DNA from: Clostridia bacterium
GTDB lineage: Bacteria > Bacillota > Clostridia > Oscillospirales > RGIG8002
Reading direction: 5' to 3'
Assembly: GCA_017620395.1 (NCBI GenBank)
Contig: JAFZQJ010000012.1
Span: forward strand, 60,014-124,013
Length of the DNA: 64,000 bases
Shown here: piece by piece, positions 32,764-43,240 of the stretch
Layout of the letters: every line of letters begins with the position of its first letter
How positions within the stretch are numbered: position 1 is the stretch's first letter
Made by a program: the position numbers and the translations under genes
The notes under the pieces: model-generated
The model's database searches: none
What the model saw: only the letters and a program-made list of their open reading frames with translations
What the model was told of the DNA's origin: nothing

Positions 32764-32768
32764 GCAAA

Positions 32769-32814
32769 GCCTTCCCCTTGAGGGGAAGGTGGCGCGCAGC
32801 GCCGGATGAGGTGT
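32769..32814 (+). repeat. R3 repeat
   Basis: GCCTTCCCCTTGAGGGGAAGG then GCGCGCAGCGC hairpin and GGATGAGGTGT, as at 19909-19970. Confidence 0.8.
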
Positions 32815-32835
32815 AGCCGCGAAGCGGCGTCGCCC

Positions 32836-32877
32836 GTCATCCTGAGCGAGCGCGTAAGCGCGAGTCGAAGGACCCCC
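32836..32877 (+). repeat. R1 short half-element
   Basis: GTCATCCTGAGCGAGCGCG then a self-complementary tip and GTCGAAGGA. Only the left outer arm of the R1 family is present. Confidence 0.72.
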
Positions 32878-32896
32878 CAATTAAATATCAACGTAG

Positions 32897-32930
32897 GACA
32901 GCTCCCTCGTCTGAGGGAGCTGTCATTTTT
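32897..32930 (+). terminator. R2 repeat acting as terminator after ugpC
   Basis: GACAGCTCCCTC, GTCT loop, GAGGGAGCTGTC, then ATTTTT. Same palindrome family as 22362-22385. Confidence 0.75.
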
Positions 32931-32953
32931 GCATATAAGGGATTATCAGCGCG

Positions 32954-34954
32954 CTACAGCGAAGCAACCAGTTTCGCGGCGACGCGCAGTATCGCTAGCG
33001 CGTCGGATACGGTAATGCTACCGTCGCCGTCGGTGTCGCAGATCGCTATCATTTTGGGCGTTTCCGGTATGAGCTTCGCTGCGATACGCAGCGCGGAAAG
33101 CGCGTCCGCGACCGTTATTTTACCGTCGCCATCGGCGTCGCCCTTACTCGCCTCAAGCTTGGGGACGATCTCCATTCTCTCTTCGCCGCAAACGGTACAA
33201 GTATACGTTACAATACCGGGGGTCGTCGTTGTCGGCGCAACGGTGATCGTTCCGGAATCCCATTGATGACCGAGCGCGTCAACGTAAGTGTCGACATAGC
33301 TGTCGCCGCAGGAACAGGTATGGGTCGTATACCCCTGTTTTGTGCAGGTCGGAGGAGTCACGGCGGAGGTATAAGAATGAGTGTGCGGTGGATTGATATA
33401 AACCTCGGCTTCAGCGAAATGAGGAATGTTGCTGCCTTCTCCTATATTTATACCGTAGATGTAGACCTTCTGCCAACCTCTTTTATCTGTGCTGATATAT
33501 GTCTTGAATCCGTGATCCCCGGGGATGCCGTACGCATCGTTTATATCCTGACGGTCTCCGTTCGCATAAATACCCGTATGCGGTTCAGAAGTCGGGTCAC
33601 CCGCGCTTCCGCCGATGTATACATGTAATTGGATCGACATCCCGGGCTCATCGGGATCGAACGCCCATCCGCGAATGAATATTTCTCCGTCACCACCCTT
33701 AATCTCATCGCCATGCCCTATAGGACTATGATGAGTAATATTGACCCATTCTTTTGCGATCAAAGAATCATTACCCGCGCCCTTGTTGACTGCGTAGATA
33801 TATACATATTGTCCGCCGACTTTATCCGTTTGTATATACGTTTTGAATCCATGATTTCCGGAAATGCCGTATGCACTGTTTATGTCATTTCGATCTCCGT
33901 TTGCAATAATGCCGGTATGACATTCGGCGTTGTCGTCTCCGGCAGGTCCGCCGATATAAACGTTTAAACCGAGCGACGCGCCCGGATCGTTGTAATCGAA
34001 TGCCCATCCGCGAATGAACACTTCTCCGTCACCACCGACTATCTCGTCAGCGTGACCGATAGGATTGTTACTTGTGATACTGACCCACTCTCTGCCTATC
34101 AAAACGTTGTTGCCTTCGCCCTTGTTTATCGCATAGATACATACATATTGACCGCCGGTTTTATTGGTTTTAATATATGTTTTATATCCGTGATTCCCGG
34201 GGACACTATAAGAATTATTTATATCCTGACGGTCTCCGTCAGCATAAATACCTGTATGGACTTCTGCATCCGGGTCATCCGCGTATCCGCCGATATACAC
34301 GTGTAATTGAAGCGACGCGCCCGGATCATCATAGTCGAACGCCCATCCGCGAATGAATACTTCTCCGTCACCACCGACTATCTCGTCGGCGTGACCTATG
34401 GGGTTGTGGTTAGTTACAGTAACATGCTCATGCCATCCCCAACCTAAATAGTGGTTACCCCAAAAGTTCCCTTCATAGCTGTCATTATAGAAAGAACTAA
34501 TCCTGATTTTTTCACCTGACGCATTCAGAAATTTTCCGTTTCCAAGATAAATGCCTATATGGCCAAGGCTGTATCCCGCATCGTCAAAAAATACATCCGC
34601 GCCTACAGGTATATTATCCATCGAGGTCGATACTCTGAATTTGTCACAGTAGTTATAAGCGTTCCCATAACCGTATGATCCCTGAAACCCTAATCCGTAT
34701 TTCCCATCAGGGAACTGATGGGTGCTCGACCAGAAATCAGAAACAAACAGAAGACAATAGGTATGTTGACCGTCATTGTATCTCCAGTCGGTTTTACCAT
34801 TCAGTTCATTAGCTCTGGCGATGACTTGTTCTGCCGTAACGGATGATGTCTGCATGTCAGCAGAAACTGATATCACACTTCCCGGCAGCAGCGCGAGGAG
34901 CAGCGTCGCTGTGATGAGAATTGATAATGTTTTTCTTAATGTGTTTTTTGTCAT
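32954..34954 (-). CDS. Secreted NlpC/P60-like peptidase with three tandem repeats and a dockerin
   Basis: A 666-residue exported protein. A signal peptide (about 1-32) precedes a cysteine peptidase-like domain at 40-180 with Cys67 in HTYCLLFVSDFW and His132 in SLGHIGIYLGNGKFLNA, the Cys-His layout of NlpC/P60 or CHAP wall hydrolases. Three repeats of about 105 residues follow, each starting (N/S)PIGH(A/G)DEI and containing GDGE(V/I)FIRGWAFD and HVYIGG. A Cys-pair module (TCTKQGYTTHTCSCG) precedes a C-terminal type I dockerin with two DxDGDG(K/S)ITVxDAL calcium loops (about 608-666). The dockerin would attach it to a cohesin scaffold. SD AAGGAG precedes ATG 34954. It is preceded by a structured leader RNA. 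Confidence 0.85.
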   Translation of the reverse strand: MTKNTLRKTLSILITATLLLALLPGSVISVSADMQTSSVTAEQVIARANELNGKTDWRYNDGQHTYCLLFVSDFWSSTHQFPDGKYGLGFQGSYGYGNAYNYCDKFRVSTSMDNIPVGADVFFDDAGYSLGHIGIYLGNGKFLNASGEKIRISSFYNDSYEGNFWGNHYLGWGWHEHVTVTNHNPIGHADEIVGGDGEVFIRGWAFDYDDPGASLQLHVYIGGYADDPDAEVHTGIYADGDRQDINNSYSVPGNHGYKTYIKTNKTGGQYVCIYAINKGEGNNVLIGREWVSITSNNPIGHADEIVGGDGEVFIRGWAFDYNDPGASLGLNVYIGGPAGDDNAECHTGIIANGDRNDINSAYGISGNHGFKTYIQTDKVGGQYVYIYAVNKGAGNDSLIAKEWVNITHHSPIGHGDEIKGGDGEIFIRGWAFDPDEPGMSIQLHVYIGGSAGDPTSEPHTGIYANGDRQDINDAYGIPGDHGFKTYISTDKRGWQKVYIYGINIGEGSNIPHFAEAEVYINPPHTHSYTSAVTPPTCTKQGYTTHTCSCGDSYVDTYVDALGHQWDSGTITVAPTTTTPGIVTYTCTVCGEERMEIVPKLEASKGDADGDGKITVADALSALRIAAKLIPETPKMIAICDTDGDGSITVSDALAILRVAAKLVASL

Positions 34955-34983
34955 TGTGTCCTCTCCTTTTCACATTCTTCTCA

Positions 34984-35014
34984 ATAAAAAAATGCGTGGC
35001 ACGAAGCCACGCAC
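34984..35014 (-). terminator. Intrinsic terminator/attenuator upstream of the dockerin protein
   Basis: On the minus strand GCGTGGC, TTCGT loop, GCCACGC, then ATTTTTTTATT. It lies between the promoter at 35148-35176 and the start codon at 34954, so it can cut off the message of that gene. Confidence 0.82.
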
Positions 35015-35141
35015 GAAAAACGCGAAGCTTCGTTGTTGCCACACAACCTTCGCTCCCCAACAGGTGCGAAAAGAAGCACGCGTTTTTACCATAATAAAAA
35101 CGCACACTGTTGGGGGAAAAAGAACTATTAGGTTGTGTGGC
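34984..35141 (-). ncRNA. Candidate structured leader RNA or small RNA
   Basis: A promoter (35148-35176) would start an RNA near 35141, exactly where a 12-bp closing stem begins: GCCACACAACCT (35141-35130) pairs with AGGTTGTGTGGC (35049-35038). Inside, CCCCAACAG pairs with CTGTTGGGG, then GCGTTTTTA with TAAAAACGC, and GTGC with GCAC. A 13-base single strand (AATAGTTCTTTTT) faces 5 bases in the asymmetric bubble. An intrinsic terminator ends it at 34984. It is either a riboswitch-like attenuator for the dockerin gene or a separate small RNA of about 158 nt. I do not recognise a known class. Confidence 0.6.
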
Positions 35142-35147
35142 ATAACT

Positions 35148-35176
35148 ACTATAACATCATAACTTGATTTTGTCAA
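35148..35176 (-). promoter_or_regulatory. Sigma-A-type promoter of the structured leader
   Basis: Minus-strand TTGACA (35176-35171) and TATAGT (35153-35148) with 17-bp spacing. Confidence 0.87.
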
Positions 35177-35231
35177 TGACTTATTGCGCAAAAAGGTTTT
35201 CTAGCAGGGAACCAAGGCGCCTGCGGCGGCG

Positions 35232-35291
35232 ACACCTCATCCGTCATCGCCGCCTGCGGCGACGCTGACACCTTCCCCTCAAGGGGAAGGC
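35232..35291 (-). repeat. R3 repeat, inverted copy
   Basis: Reads ACACCTCATCCG ... CCTTCCCCTCAAGGGGAAGG on the plus strand, i.e. the reverse of the copies at 19909 and 32769. Confidence 0.78.
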
Positions 35292-35346
35292 GCGCCGCGC
35301 TCCCGAAAAAACTTCTCAAAAAATCAAAAATATCCTTCAATATGGG

Positions 35347-35375
35347 TTGCATATTTATATCGCAGATGATAAAAT
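35347..35375 (+). promoter_or_regulatory. Promoter for ddl and the long downstream operon
   Basis: TTGCAT at 35347-35352 and TAAAAT at 35370-35375 with 17-bp spacing, 30 bp before the ATG. Confidence 0.75.
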
Positions 35376-35405
35376 ATTACTGTATACATTCAGAAGGTGG
35401 AACAG

Positions 35406-36491
35406 ATGAATAACCTCAAAAACGTACTCGTTCTCTTCGGCGGAAGGTCGACAGAATACCACATCTCGCTGCTTTCGGCGGCGTTCGTGCTGGACGGTTT
35501 CCCGCGCGACAGATACAATCCCGTGCCCGTCGGCATCGCGCACGAGGGCGACTGGCTGCTCTACAGAGGAAGCACCGACAAGCTCCGCGATCAGAGCTGG
35601 ATAAACGACGAGGGCAACCTGCCCGTCAATCTCTCAATGTCAAGCGCGAAGCCCGGTCTCATCACCGCGGACGGCGAATACATACGCATCGACGCTGCGT
35701 TCCCGATACTGCACGGCTCGGGCGGCGAAGACGGCTCCGCCGCAGGCTTGCTCGATCTCGCGGGGATCCCCTGCGTCGGCTGCGGCGTAGGCGCGTCCGC
35801 CGTCTGCATGGATAAGTATTACGCCAACTGCGTTATGGACCGCGTCGGCATTCCTCACGCGAAGTGGGATTCCTTCACGCTCTCCGAGTGGCGCGCCGAT
35901 ACCGGCATAACGAAGCGCCTTATCGACAAGCTCGGCCTGCCGGTCTTCGTCAAGCCGTCCAACGGCGGCTCCTCCGTCGGCGTCATCTGCGCGAAGGACG
36001 AGACCGCGCTCGCCGCCGCGATTGAAACGGGCTTCACCTATAACGAACGCGTCGTCTGCGAAGAGGCGATAGACGGCATGGAGATCGAGGTCGGCGTGCT
36101 GGGCGATCCGCCCCGCGCCTCCGTCTGCGGTCAGGTGCCGAACACCGGCGACCTTTACGGCTACGCCTCCAAGTATTTCGACGGCACCGAGGTCATCGTG
36201 CCCGCGCTCATCCCGCAGGAAAAGGCGAATGAGGTACGCGCTCTCGCCGTCCGCGCCTTCACCGCGCTCGGCTGCAAGGGCATGACGCGCGTCGACTTCT
36301 TCATCAGGCGCGGCGGTCAGGTCATAGTCAACGAGCTGAACACCATCCCCGGCTTCACGAGCGCGAGTATGTATCCGCGTATGTGGACCGCCGCGGGCGT
36401 TCCGCTTGCGGAGCAGATAACCGAGATAATCGAAGAGGGACTCCGCCGCGAGAGACCAAAATACGACTTCCCCGACCCGATGGGCGAATAA
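35406..36491 (+). CDS. ddl: D-alanine--D-alanine ligase
   Basis: A 361-residue ATP-grasp enzyme that makes the D-Ala-D-Ala dipeptide for peptidoglycan in the cytoplasm. VLFGGRSTEYHISLLSA at the start, FPILHGSGGEDGSAAG near residue 98, VFVKPSNGGSSVGV for ATP binding and VNELNTIPGFTSASMYP at the active site match Ddl. The ordinary GYASKYFDGT loop gives no hint of a D-Lac or D-Ser variant. ATG 35406 is preferred to GTG 35397 because AAGGTGG is well spaced. It heads a run with murI, so wall precursor genes are grouped. Confidence 0.93.
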   Translation: MNNLKNVLVLFGGRSTEYHISLLSAAFVLDGFPRDRYNPVPVGIAHEGDWLLYRGSTDKLRDQSWINDEGNLPVNLSMSSAKPGLITADGEYIRIDAAFPILHGSGGEDGSAAGLLDLAGIPCVGCGVGASAVCMDKYYANCVMDRVGIPHAKWDSFTLSEWRADTGITKRLIDKLGLPVFVKPSNGGSSVGVICAKDETALAAAIETGFTYNERVVCEEAIDGMEIEVGVLGDPPRASVCGQVPNTGDLYGYASKYFDGTEVIVPALIPQEKANEVRALAVRAFTALGCKGMTRVDFFIRRGGQVIVNELNTIPGFTSASMYPRMWTAAGVPLAEQITEIIEEGLRRERPKYDFPDPMGE

Positions 36492-36507
36492 ACGACAGGA
36501 GAAACTG

Positions 36508-37275
36508 ATGGACGACAGAGCTATCGGCGTGTTTGACTCCGGCATCGGCGGCCTGACGGTCGCAGCGGAGATAAAGAAGCTCCTCCCGAACGAAAAGATA
36601 ATATACTTCGGCGATACCGCGCGCGTGCCTTACGGCACTCGCGGCGACGGGATAATCAGGGAATACGCGCGGCAGGACTGCCGCTTTCTGATGAAGCGTT
36701 CCGTCAAGGCCGTCGTCGCCGCCTGCGGCACCGTCAGCTCGGTCGCGCTCGACGCTGTCGCCGCCGAAGCGGACGTGCCCGTCTACGGCGTAACGGAGCC
36801 GGCGGCGAAGTACGCCGCGGAGAAGTATCCGCGCGGACGCGTCGGCGTCATCGGCACCCCCGCCACCGTAGAAAGCGGCAGCTTCGCGAAGCTGATAAAG
36901 CGCTTCGCGCCGGAGTGCGAGGTCGTTTCGGCTGCCTGCCCGCTCTTCGTGCCGCTGGTCGAGAGCGGAATGCTCGGGGGCCCCGCGGTGGAGCTTATCG
37001 CGAAGGATTATATCCTTCCGCTCGGCAGTCCGGACGCGCTCATCCTCGGCTGCACCCACTTCCCGCTGCTCGCTCCCGTCATCTCGCGGCTGCTGCCGGA
37101 TACGGAGCTTATCAGCACCGGCGAATGCCTCGCGCGGCGTCTCGCTTCCGAGCTTGAGGCCGGCGCCGGCGGCGCGGACGAGTATTACGTCAGCGACATC
37201 GGCAGAGGAACACGCGAGCTTGCCTGCCGCATAATGGGCGGCGAGGTCGAGCTCATCACCGCTTCGGCGGAATAA
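36508..37275 (+). CDS. murI: Glutamate racemase
   Basis: A 255-residue enzyme that converts L-Glu to D-Glu for peptidoglycan. GVFDSGIGGLTVAAEI at the start, YFGDTARVPYGTR near 33-45 and the two catalytic cysteines, Cys73 in AACGTVSS and Cys182 in LGCTHFPLL, are present. In most racemases the first motif is CNT; here it is CGT, so Asn is replaced by Gly. The rest is normal and activity is likely. It lies 16 bp after ddl with AGGAGA before the ATG. Confidence 0.92.
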   Translation: MDDRAIGVFDSGIGGLTVAAEIKKLLPNEKIIYFGDTARVPYGTRGDGIIREYARQDCRFLMKRSVKAVVAACGTVSSVALDAVAAEADVPVYGVTEPAAKYAAEKYPRGRVGVIGTPATVESGSFAKLIKRFAPECEVVSAACPLFVPLVESGMLGGPAVELIAKDYILPLGSPDALILGCTHFPLLAPVISRLLPDTELISTGECLARRLASELEAGAGGADEYYVSDIGRGTRELACRIMGGEVELITASAE

Positions 37276-37295
37276 CTTACCCTTAAGGAACACCT

Positions 37296-37742
37296 ATGAA
37301 AAACGATTACATACTCACCCTTACCGGCGCCCAGAACTGGGACGGCGACACGGATACGACGGAAATGCGTACCGACTGCTCGCTCTCGGCGGAGGACGGC
37401 GGCTACGTCATAAGATACGAGGAGATCGCGCCCTTCGGCGACAAGGTCACCACGGAGTTTTCCGTCCGCGGAGACGTCGTCACGATGCAGCGCGGCGCGG
37501 ACGAGGCGGGCAAGATGGTCTTCGAGAAGGGCCTTCGCCACACCTGCTGGTACTCCACGCCGGTCGGCCCGTTCATGGTCGGCATCTGCACGCAGTCCGT
37601 CGAGTCGGAGCTTTCCGGCGAAGGCGGCTTCATCGACCTCGGCTACACGATAGACATAAACTCCGCTCTGCGCGCGCAGAACAGGATAAGCATAAAGCTC
37701 AGAAAGGCTGAAAGAGACAATGAACGCAATTTCAAAAGCTGA
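37296..37742 (+). CDS. DUF1934 family protein (YwiB-like)
   Basis: A 148-residue beta-barrel-like protein of the DUF1934/calycin-type family. The start DYILTLTGAQNWDGDTDTTEMRTD, the middle KVTTEFSVRGDVVTMQRGAD and the end FIDLGYTIDINSALRAQNRISIKLRK match the pattern of YwiB-like proteins, whose role is unknown. In Firmicutes these genes often lie next to argS, as here. Its last 23 bp overlap the start of argS in another frame, indicating translational coupling. Confidence 0.85.
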   Translation: MKNDYILTLTGAQNWDGDTDTTEMRTDCSLSAEDGGYVIRYEEIAPFGDKVTTEFSVRGDVVTMQRGADEAGKMVFEKGLRHTCWYSTPVGPFMVGICTQSVESELSGEGGFIDLGYTIDINSALRAQNRISIKLRKAERDNERNFKS

Positions 37743-39420
37743 AGCGCAGGCGGTATCGCTTATAAACTCCGCGGCGGCGCAGGCGTTCCCGGAAGCGGCG
37801 GAGCTGCCGGCGTTCTCCGTCGAGAAGCCCGCCAATGCCGCGTTCGGCGACCTCTCTGTCAACGCCGCGATGGTGTGGGCGAGGGCGCTGCACGCGTCTC
37901 CCCGCGACATAGCCGCGAAGCTGATAGAGAAGTCCGATTTATCGGACACGTTTTTTGATACCATAACGGTTGCCGGAGCCGGCTTCATAAACTTCACCTA
38001 CTCGCCCGCGTTCTTCCGCGCGGTGCTTGCCGAGGCGCTCACGCAGGGCGCCGGCTACGGCAGGAGCGAGCGTATGAAAGGGCAGAAAATAATGGTGGAG
38101 TTCGTCTCCGCCAACCCGACCGGCCCGATGCACATCGGCAACGCCAGAGGCGGAGCCGCCGGCGACGTGCTTGCGGAGCTGCTTTCGCGTTGCGGCGCGG
38201 AGGTGACGCGCGAGTTTTACGTCAACGATTCTGGCAATCAGATCGAGCGCTTCGGGCTCTCGCTTGAGGCGCGCTACCTTCAGCATTTCGGGCAGGACGT
38301 TCCGGTGCCGGAGGACGGCTACCACGGCGACGACATCACCGCGCGCGCCGGGGAGTATATCGCGCTTCACGGCGACGACGTGCTGAACGCCGAGCCGCAG
38401 CTGCGCCGCGACGCGCTCGTCGCATACGCGCTCGAGAAGAACATCGACCAGATACGCGAAACGCTCCACGGCTACCGCATCGACTACGACGTGTGGTTCC
38501 GCGAAAGCTCGCTTTACCGCGACAAGATAACCGACAAGGTCATTTCGATACTGACCGAAAAGGGCCTTACCTATGAGAAGGACGGCGCCCTCTGGTACGC
38601 CGCCTCCCGCCATTCGCCCGAGGACTGCCCGGAGGACAAGCGTCTGAAGGACGAGGTGCTCATCCGCACGAACGGCAACTGCACCTACTTCGCCGCCGAC
38701 GCGGCTTACCACTACAACAAGTTCGCCCTGCGCGGCTTCGACAAGGTCATCAACGTCTGGGGCGCCGACCACCACGGCCACATCGCGCGTCTGAAGTACA
38801 TCCTCGACGACCTCGGCCTGAACGGCAGCGAAAACCTCGAGGTCGTGCTCATCCAGCTCGTGCGGCTGATGCAGGACGGCAAGCCGGTGAAAATGTCCAA
38901 GCGCACCGGCAAGGCGATATCGCTTTCCGACCTGCTCGAAGAGACCTCCGTCGACGCGGCGCGCTTCTTCTTCAATATGAAGACGCCGGCGACGGGCATG
39001 GATTTCGACCTCGACCTCGCGATCGAGCAGTCGGCGCAGAACCCGATATTCTACGTGCAGTACGCACACGCGCGCATATGCAGCCTGCTCGCCACCCTCG
39101 CGGGCGACGGCTACGTCCTCGCGGAAGGCGAAGTCCCCGCGGCGGACGGACTGACCAGCCCGGAGGAAAAGGCGCTGCTGATGCTGCTCGCGGAGTTCCC
39201 GACCGTCATATTCGACGGCGCGGAGAGCCGCGACCCGTCCGGCGTGACCCACTACGCGACGCAGCTCGCGTCCGCGTTCCACAGCTTCTACAACGCCCAC
39301 CGCATCCGCAGCGGCGAGAAGGAGCTGATACTCCCGCGCCTCGCGCTCGTCACGGCGGTGCGGCAGGTGCTTGCCAACGCGCTCGACATCCTCAAGGTCG
39401 ACGCGCCGGAGAAAATGTGA
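37720..39420 (+). CDS. argS: Arginyl-tRNA synthetase
   Basis: A 566-residue class I aminoacyl-tRNA synthetase that charges tRNA-Arg. The N-terminal Add-1 domain (about 1-110) precedes the HIGH motif as FVSANPTGPMHIGNARG near residue 130. The KMSK-like motif is VKMSKRTGKAISLSDLL near 388. The C-terminal DALR anticodon-binding domain ends with ALVTAVRQVLANALDILKVDAPEKM. Length and domains are normal. The start overlaps the DUF1934 gene by 23 bp. Confidence 0.96.
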   Translation: MNAISKAEAQAVSLINSAAAQAFPEAAELPAFSVEKPANAAFGDLSVNAAMVWARALHASPRDIAAKLIEKSDLSDTFFDTITVAGAGFINFTYSPAFFRAVLAEALTQGAGYGRSERMKGQKIMVEFVSANPTGPMHIGNARGGAAGDVLAELLSRCGAEVTREFYVNDSGNQIERFGLSLEARYLQHFGQDVPVPEDGYHGDDITARAGEYIALHGDDVLNAEPQLRRDALVAYALEKNIDQIRETLHGYRIDYDVWFRESSLYRDKITDKVISILTEKGLTYEKDGALWYAASRHSPEDCPEDKRLKDEVLIRTNGNCTYFAADAAYHYNKFALRGFDKVINVWGADHHGHIARLKYILDDLGLNGSENLEVVLIQLVRLMQDGKPVKMSKRTGKAISLSDLLEETSVDAARFFFNMKTPATGMDFDLDLAIEQSAQNPIFYVQYAHARICSLLATLAGDGYVLAEGEVPAADGLTSPEEKALLMLLAEFPTVIFDGAESRDPSGVTHYATQLASAFHSFYNAHRIRSGEKELILPRLALVTAVRQVLANALDILKVDAPEKM

Positions 39421-39427
39421 GGACGAT

Positions 39428-40627
39428 ATGAAACAAACCCCTATGATACTTGACGGCGGCAGCGGCGCCTGTCTGATACAGGCGGGAATGCCCGCCGGCG
39501 TCTGCCCGGAAAAGTGGGCGCTCGACAACCCCGCCGCGCTGACGCAGCTCCAGCAGAACTACGTCGCCGCCGGCAGCGACGCCGTCTACAGCTTCACCTT
39601 CGGCGGCAACGCCGTGAAGCTTGCCGCGCACGGACTTGAAGGCGAGTGCGAGCGGCTCAACGAGGAGCTCGTGAAGCTCTCGAAGAACGCCGTCGGCTCC
39701 GCCGCGCTCGTCGGAGGCGATATCGGCCCGACCGGACTGCTGCCCAAGCCCTTCGGCGACGCGGATTTCGACGCGCTCTACTCCGTCTTCGCGCAGCAGG
39801 CGAAGGCGCTCGAACGCGGCGGCGCGGACTTCATCGCCGTTGAGACGATGATGTCGCTGACCGAAGTCAAGGCCGCGGTGCTCGCCGCGAAGGCTTCCAC
39901 CGACCTGCCCGTCTACGCCTCGATAACCTGCGGCTCCAACGGCCGCACGCTGACCGGCTGCGCGCCTTCGGCGGCGCTCGTGACGCTGCAGGCGAACGGC
40001 GCGGACGCCTTCGGGCTCAACTGCTCGCTCCCGCCGGAGCAGATGTACGCGCTTTTCCCCGAGCTGATAAAGCTCGCGAAGATACCGCTGACCGCCAAAC
40101 CGAACGGGGAGTACCCCGACTCCGACGGCGTCAGGCACAGCGTCGCGCCGGAGGCGTTCGCCGCCGATATGAAGCGGCTTGCCGAACTGGGCGTCGCCGC
40201 GATGGGCGGCTGCTGCGGCTCGACTCCGGAGCACATTTCCGCGCTCTCCGCCGCCGTCTGCGACGTCGAGATAGAGACGGCGCAGGGCGAGGGTGAATAC
40301 CTCGCGCTCGAGCGTCAGATATATCCGCTGCCGTCCGCTGAGGAGCTCGCCGCCTGCGGAGTTTACTCCGCGATGTCGCTGCTCGACGCGGTGGACGCGG
40401 GCGAGAAGATCATCCGCGTCAGGATCGACTCGCCTTCGGACGCGGAAACGCTCTCCGATATGCTGCTTTACGCGAACGCGCCGGTCTCGGTCGTCGCTTC
40501 GGACGTCGAATCCGCGCTCCGCGCCGCGGGCATATGCCCCGCGAGATTCCTGCTCGATCCGTCGGGCACGGTCTCTTCGCAGGAGGCCGCGCAACTCACG
40601 CGCCGGCTCTTCGCTGCGATAGCGTAA
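39428..40627 (+). CDS. Homocysteine S-methyltransferase family protein
   Basis: A 399-residue protein whose first 290 residues form a homocysteine-binding TIM barrel as in MetH/Bhm[14 protein letters not shown] is at the start. Zinc ligands are the Cys in FGLNCS and the Cys pair in [10 protein letters not shown]. The last ~110 residues form a separate alpha/beta part of unknown type; the B12-binding and reactivation domains of MetH are absent. It probably transfers a methyl group to homocysteine or a related thiol, possibly with a separate corrinoid protein. ATG 39428 follows argS by 7 bp. Confidence 0.85.
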   Translation: MKQTPMILDGGSGACLIQAGMPAGVCPEKWALDNPAALTQLQQNYVAAGSDAVYSFTFGGNAVKLAAHGLEGECERLNEELVKLSKNAVGSAALVGGDIGPTGLLPKPFGDADFDALYSVFAQQAKALERGGADFIAVETMMSLTEVKAAVLAAKASTDLPVYASITCGSNGRTLTGCAPSAALVTLQANGADAFGLNCSLPPEQMYALFPELIKLAKIPLTAKPNGEYPDSDGVRHSVAPEAFAADMKRLAELGVAAMGGCCGSTPEHISALSAAVCDVEIETAQGEGEYLALERQIYPLPSAEELAACGVYSAMSLLDAVDAGEKIIRVRIDSPSDAETLSDMLLYANAPVSVVASDVESALRAAGICPARFLLDPSGTVSSQEAAQLTRRLFAAIA

Positions 40628-42142
<1,515 letters not shown>

Positions 42143-42170
42143 GTGATATTAAGAAGGAGGAAGAATATAA

Positions 42171-43232
42171 ATGGATAAGAATCAGGCGTTGAAATACACT
42201 CTCGAGCAGATCGAGAAGAAGTGCGGCAAGGGAGCCGTAATGAAGCTGGGCGACGCGCCCGCGATGAACGTTGAAGCCATTTCCACCGGCTCGCTCGGGC
42301 TGGATCTTGCGCTCGGCGTCGGCGGAATGCCCCGCGGCAGAATAATAGAGATATACGGACCGGAATCCTCCGGCAAAACGACTCTGGCGCTGCACGTCAT
42401 CGCCTCCGCGCAGAAGGCGGGCGGCGAAGCGGCGTTCATCGACGCGGAGCACGCGCTCGATCCCGTTTACGCCAAGGCGCTGGGAGTCGACACCGACAAC
42501 CTCCTCGTTTCTCAGCCGGACTACGGCGAGCAGGCGCTCGAGATCGCCGAAATGCTCGTCCGCAGCGGCGCGATCGACGTCATCGTCGTCGACTCCGTCG
42601 CCGCGCTCGTTCCCCGCGCCGAGATAGAGGGAGATATGGGCGACGCGCACATGGCGGTGCAGGCGAGGCTTATGTCTCAGGCGCTCCGCAAGCTCGCCGG
42701 CGTCATTTCCAAGACGAACACGATACTCATTTTCATCAATCAGCTGCGCTCTAAGGTCGGCGTGGTCTACGGCAACCCCGAGGTCACGACCGGCGGCGCC
42801 GCGCTGAAATACTACTCCACCGTCCGCATAGACATCCGCCGTGCCGAGCAGATAAAGAACGGGCTCGAGCTCGTCGGAGCGCACACGAAGGTGAAGGTAG
42901 TCAAGAACAAGGTCGCCCCGCCGTTCCGCAACGCGGAGTTCGACATACTCTACGGCAAGGGAATCTCCAAGGAGAGCGAGCTTGTCGATATCGGCGTGCG
43001 CGTCGGCGTAGTCGAAAAGAGCGGCACGTGGTTCTCCTATAACGGCGCCCGCATCGGCCAGGGCAAGGACAACGCGAGGATATTCTTCGTCGAGCATCCC
43101 GATATGGCCGCCGAGGTCGAAGCGAAGATCCGCGAGAAGATCCTCGAGGGGGCTTCTCCCGCGGCGGAGGAGTCCAAAGCGCCGCTGGCTCCCGTTTCCG
43201 GCGGGATCGGAGCCGGCGTTGAAGAAGAGTAA
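42171..43232 (+). CDS. recA: Recombinase RecA
   Basis: A 353-residue recombinase that forms filaments on single-stranded DNA for strand exchange and SOS induction. Walker A is GPESSGKT near residue 64. [10 protein letters not shown], the L1 loop region [25 protein letters not shown] and the L2 region [22 protein letters not shown] are intact. The C-terminus is acidic-ended (GVEEE) as usual. AAGGAGG lies upstream of ATG. No LexA-type palindrome is seen in the 28 bp after guaB, so it may depend on the upstream promoter or one inside guaB. Confidence 0.97.
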   Translation: MDKNQALKYTLEQIEKKCGKGAVMKLGDAPAMNVEAISTGSLGLDLALGVGGMPRGRIIEIYGPESSGKTTLALHVIASAQKAGGEAAFIDAEHALDPVYAKALGVDTDNLLVSQPDYGEQALEIAEMLVRSGAIDVIVVDSVAALVPRAEIEGDMGDAHMAVQARLMSQALRKLAGVISKTNTILIFINQLRSKVGVVYGNPEVTTGGAALKYYSTVRIDIRRAEQIKNGLELVGAHTKVKVVKNKVAPPFRNAEFDILYGKGISKESELVDIGVRVGVVEKSGTWFSYNGARIGQGKDNARIFFVEHPDMAAEVEAKIREKILEGASPAAEESKAPLAPVSGGIGAGVEEE

Positions 43233-43240
43233 TCAATGAT

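Noticed and set aside
33015..34306. Several plus-strand frames opposite the dockerin protein, similar to one another
   Set aside because: Their similarity only mirrors the three tandem repeats of the real minus-strand gene.
34984..35141. Leader RNA considered as c-di-AMP (ydaO) or c-di-GMP riboswitch
   Set aside because: Conserved bases of these aptamers could not be found by eye; the rod-like fold with a 12-bp closing stem is different. An Infernal search would decide.
42143..42170. LexA-type operator before recA
   Set aside because: The 28-bp gap holds only the ribosome binding site; no GAAC-N4-GTTC-like palindrome is present.
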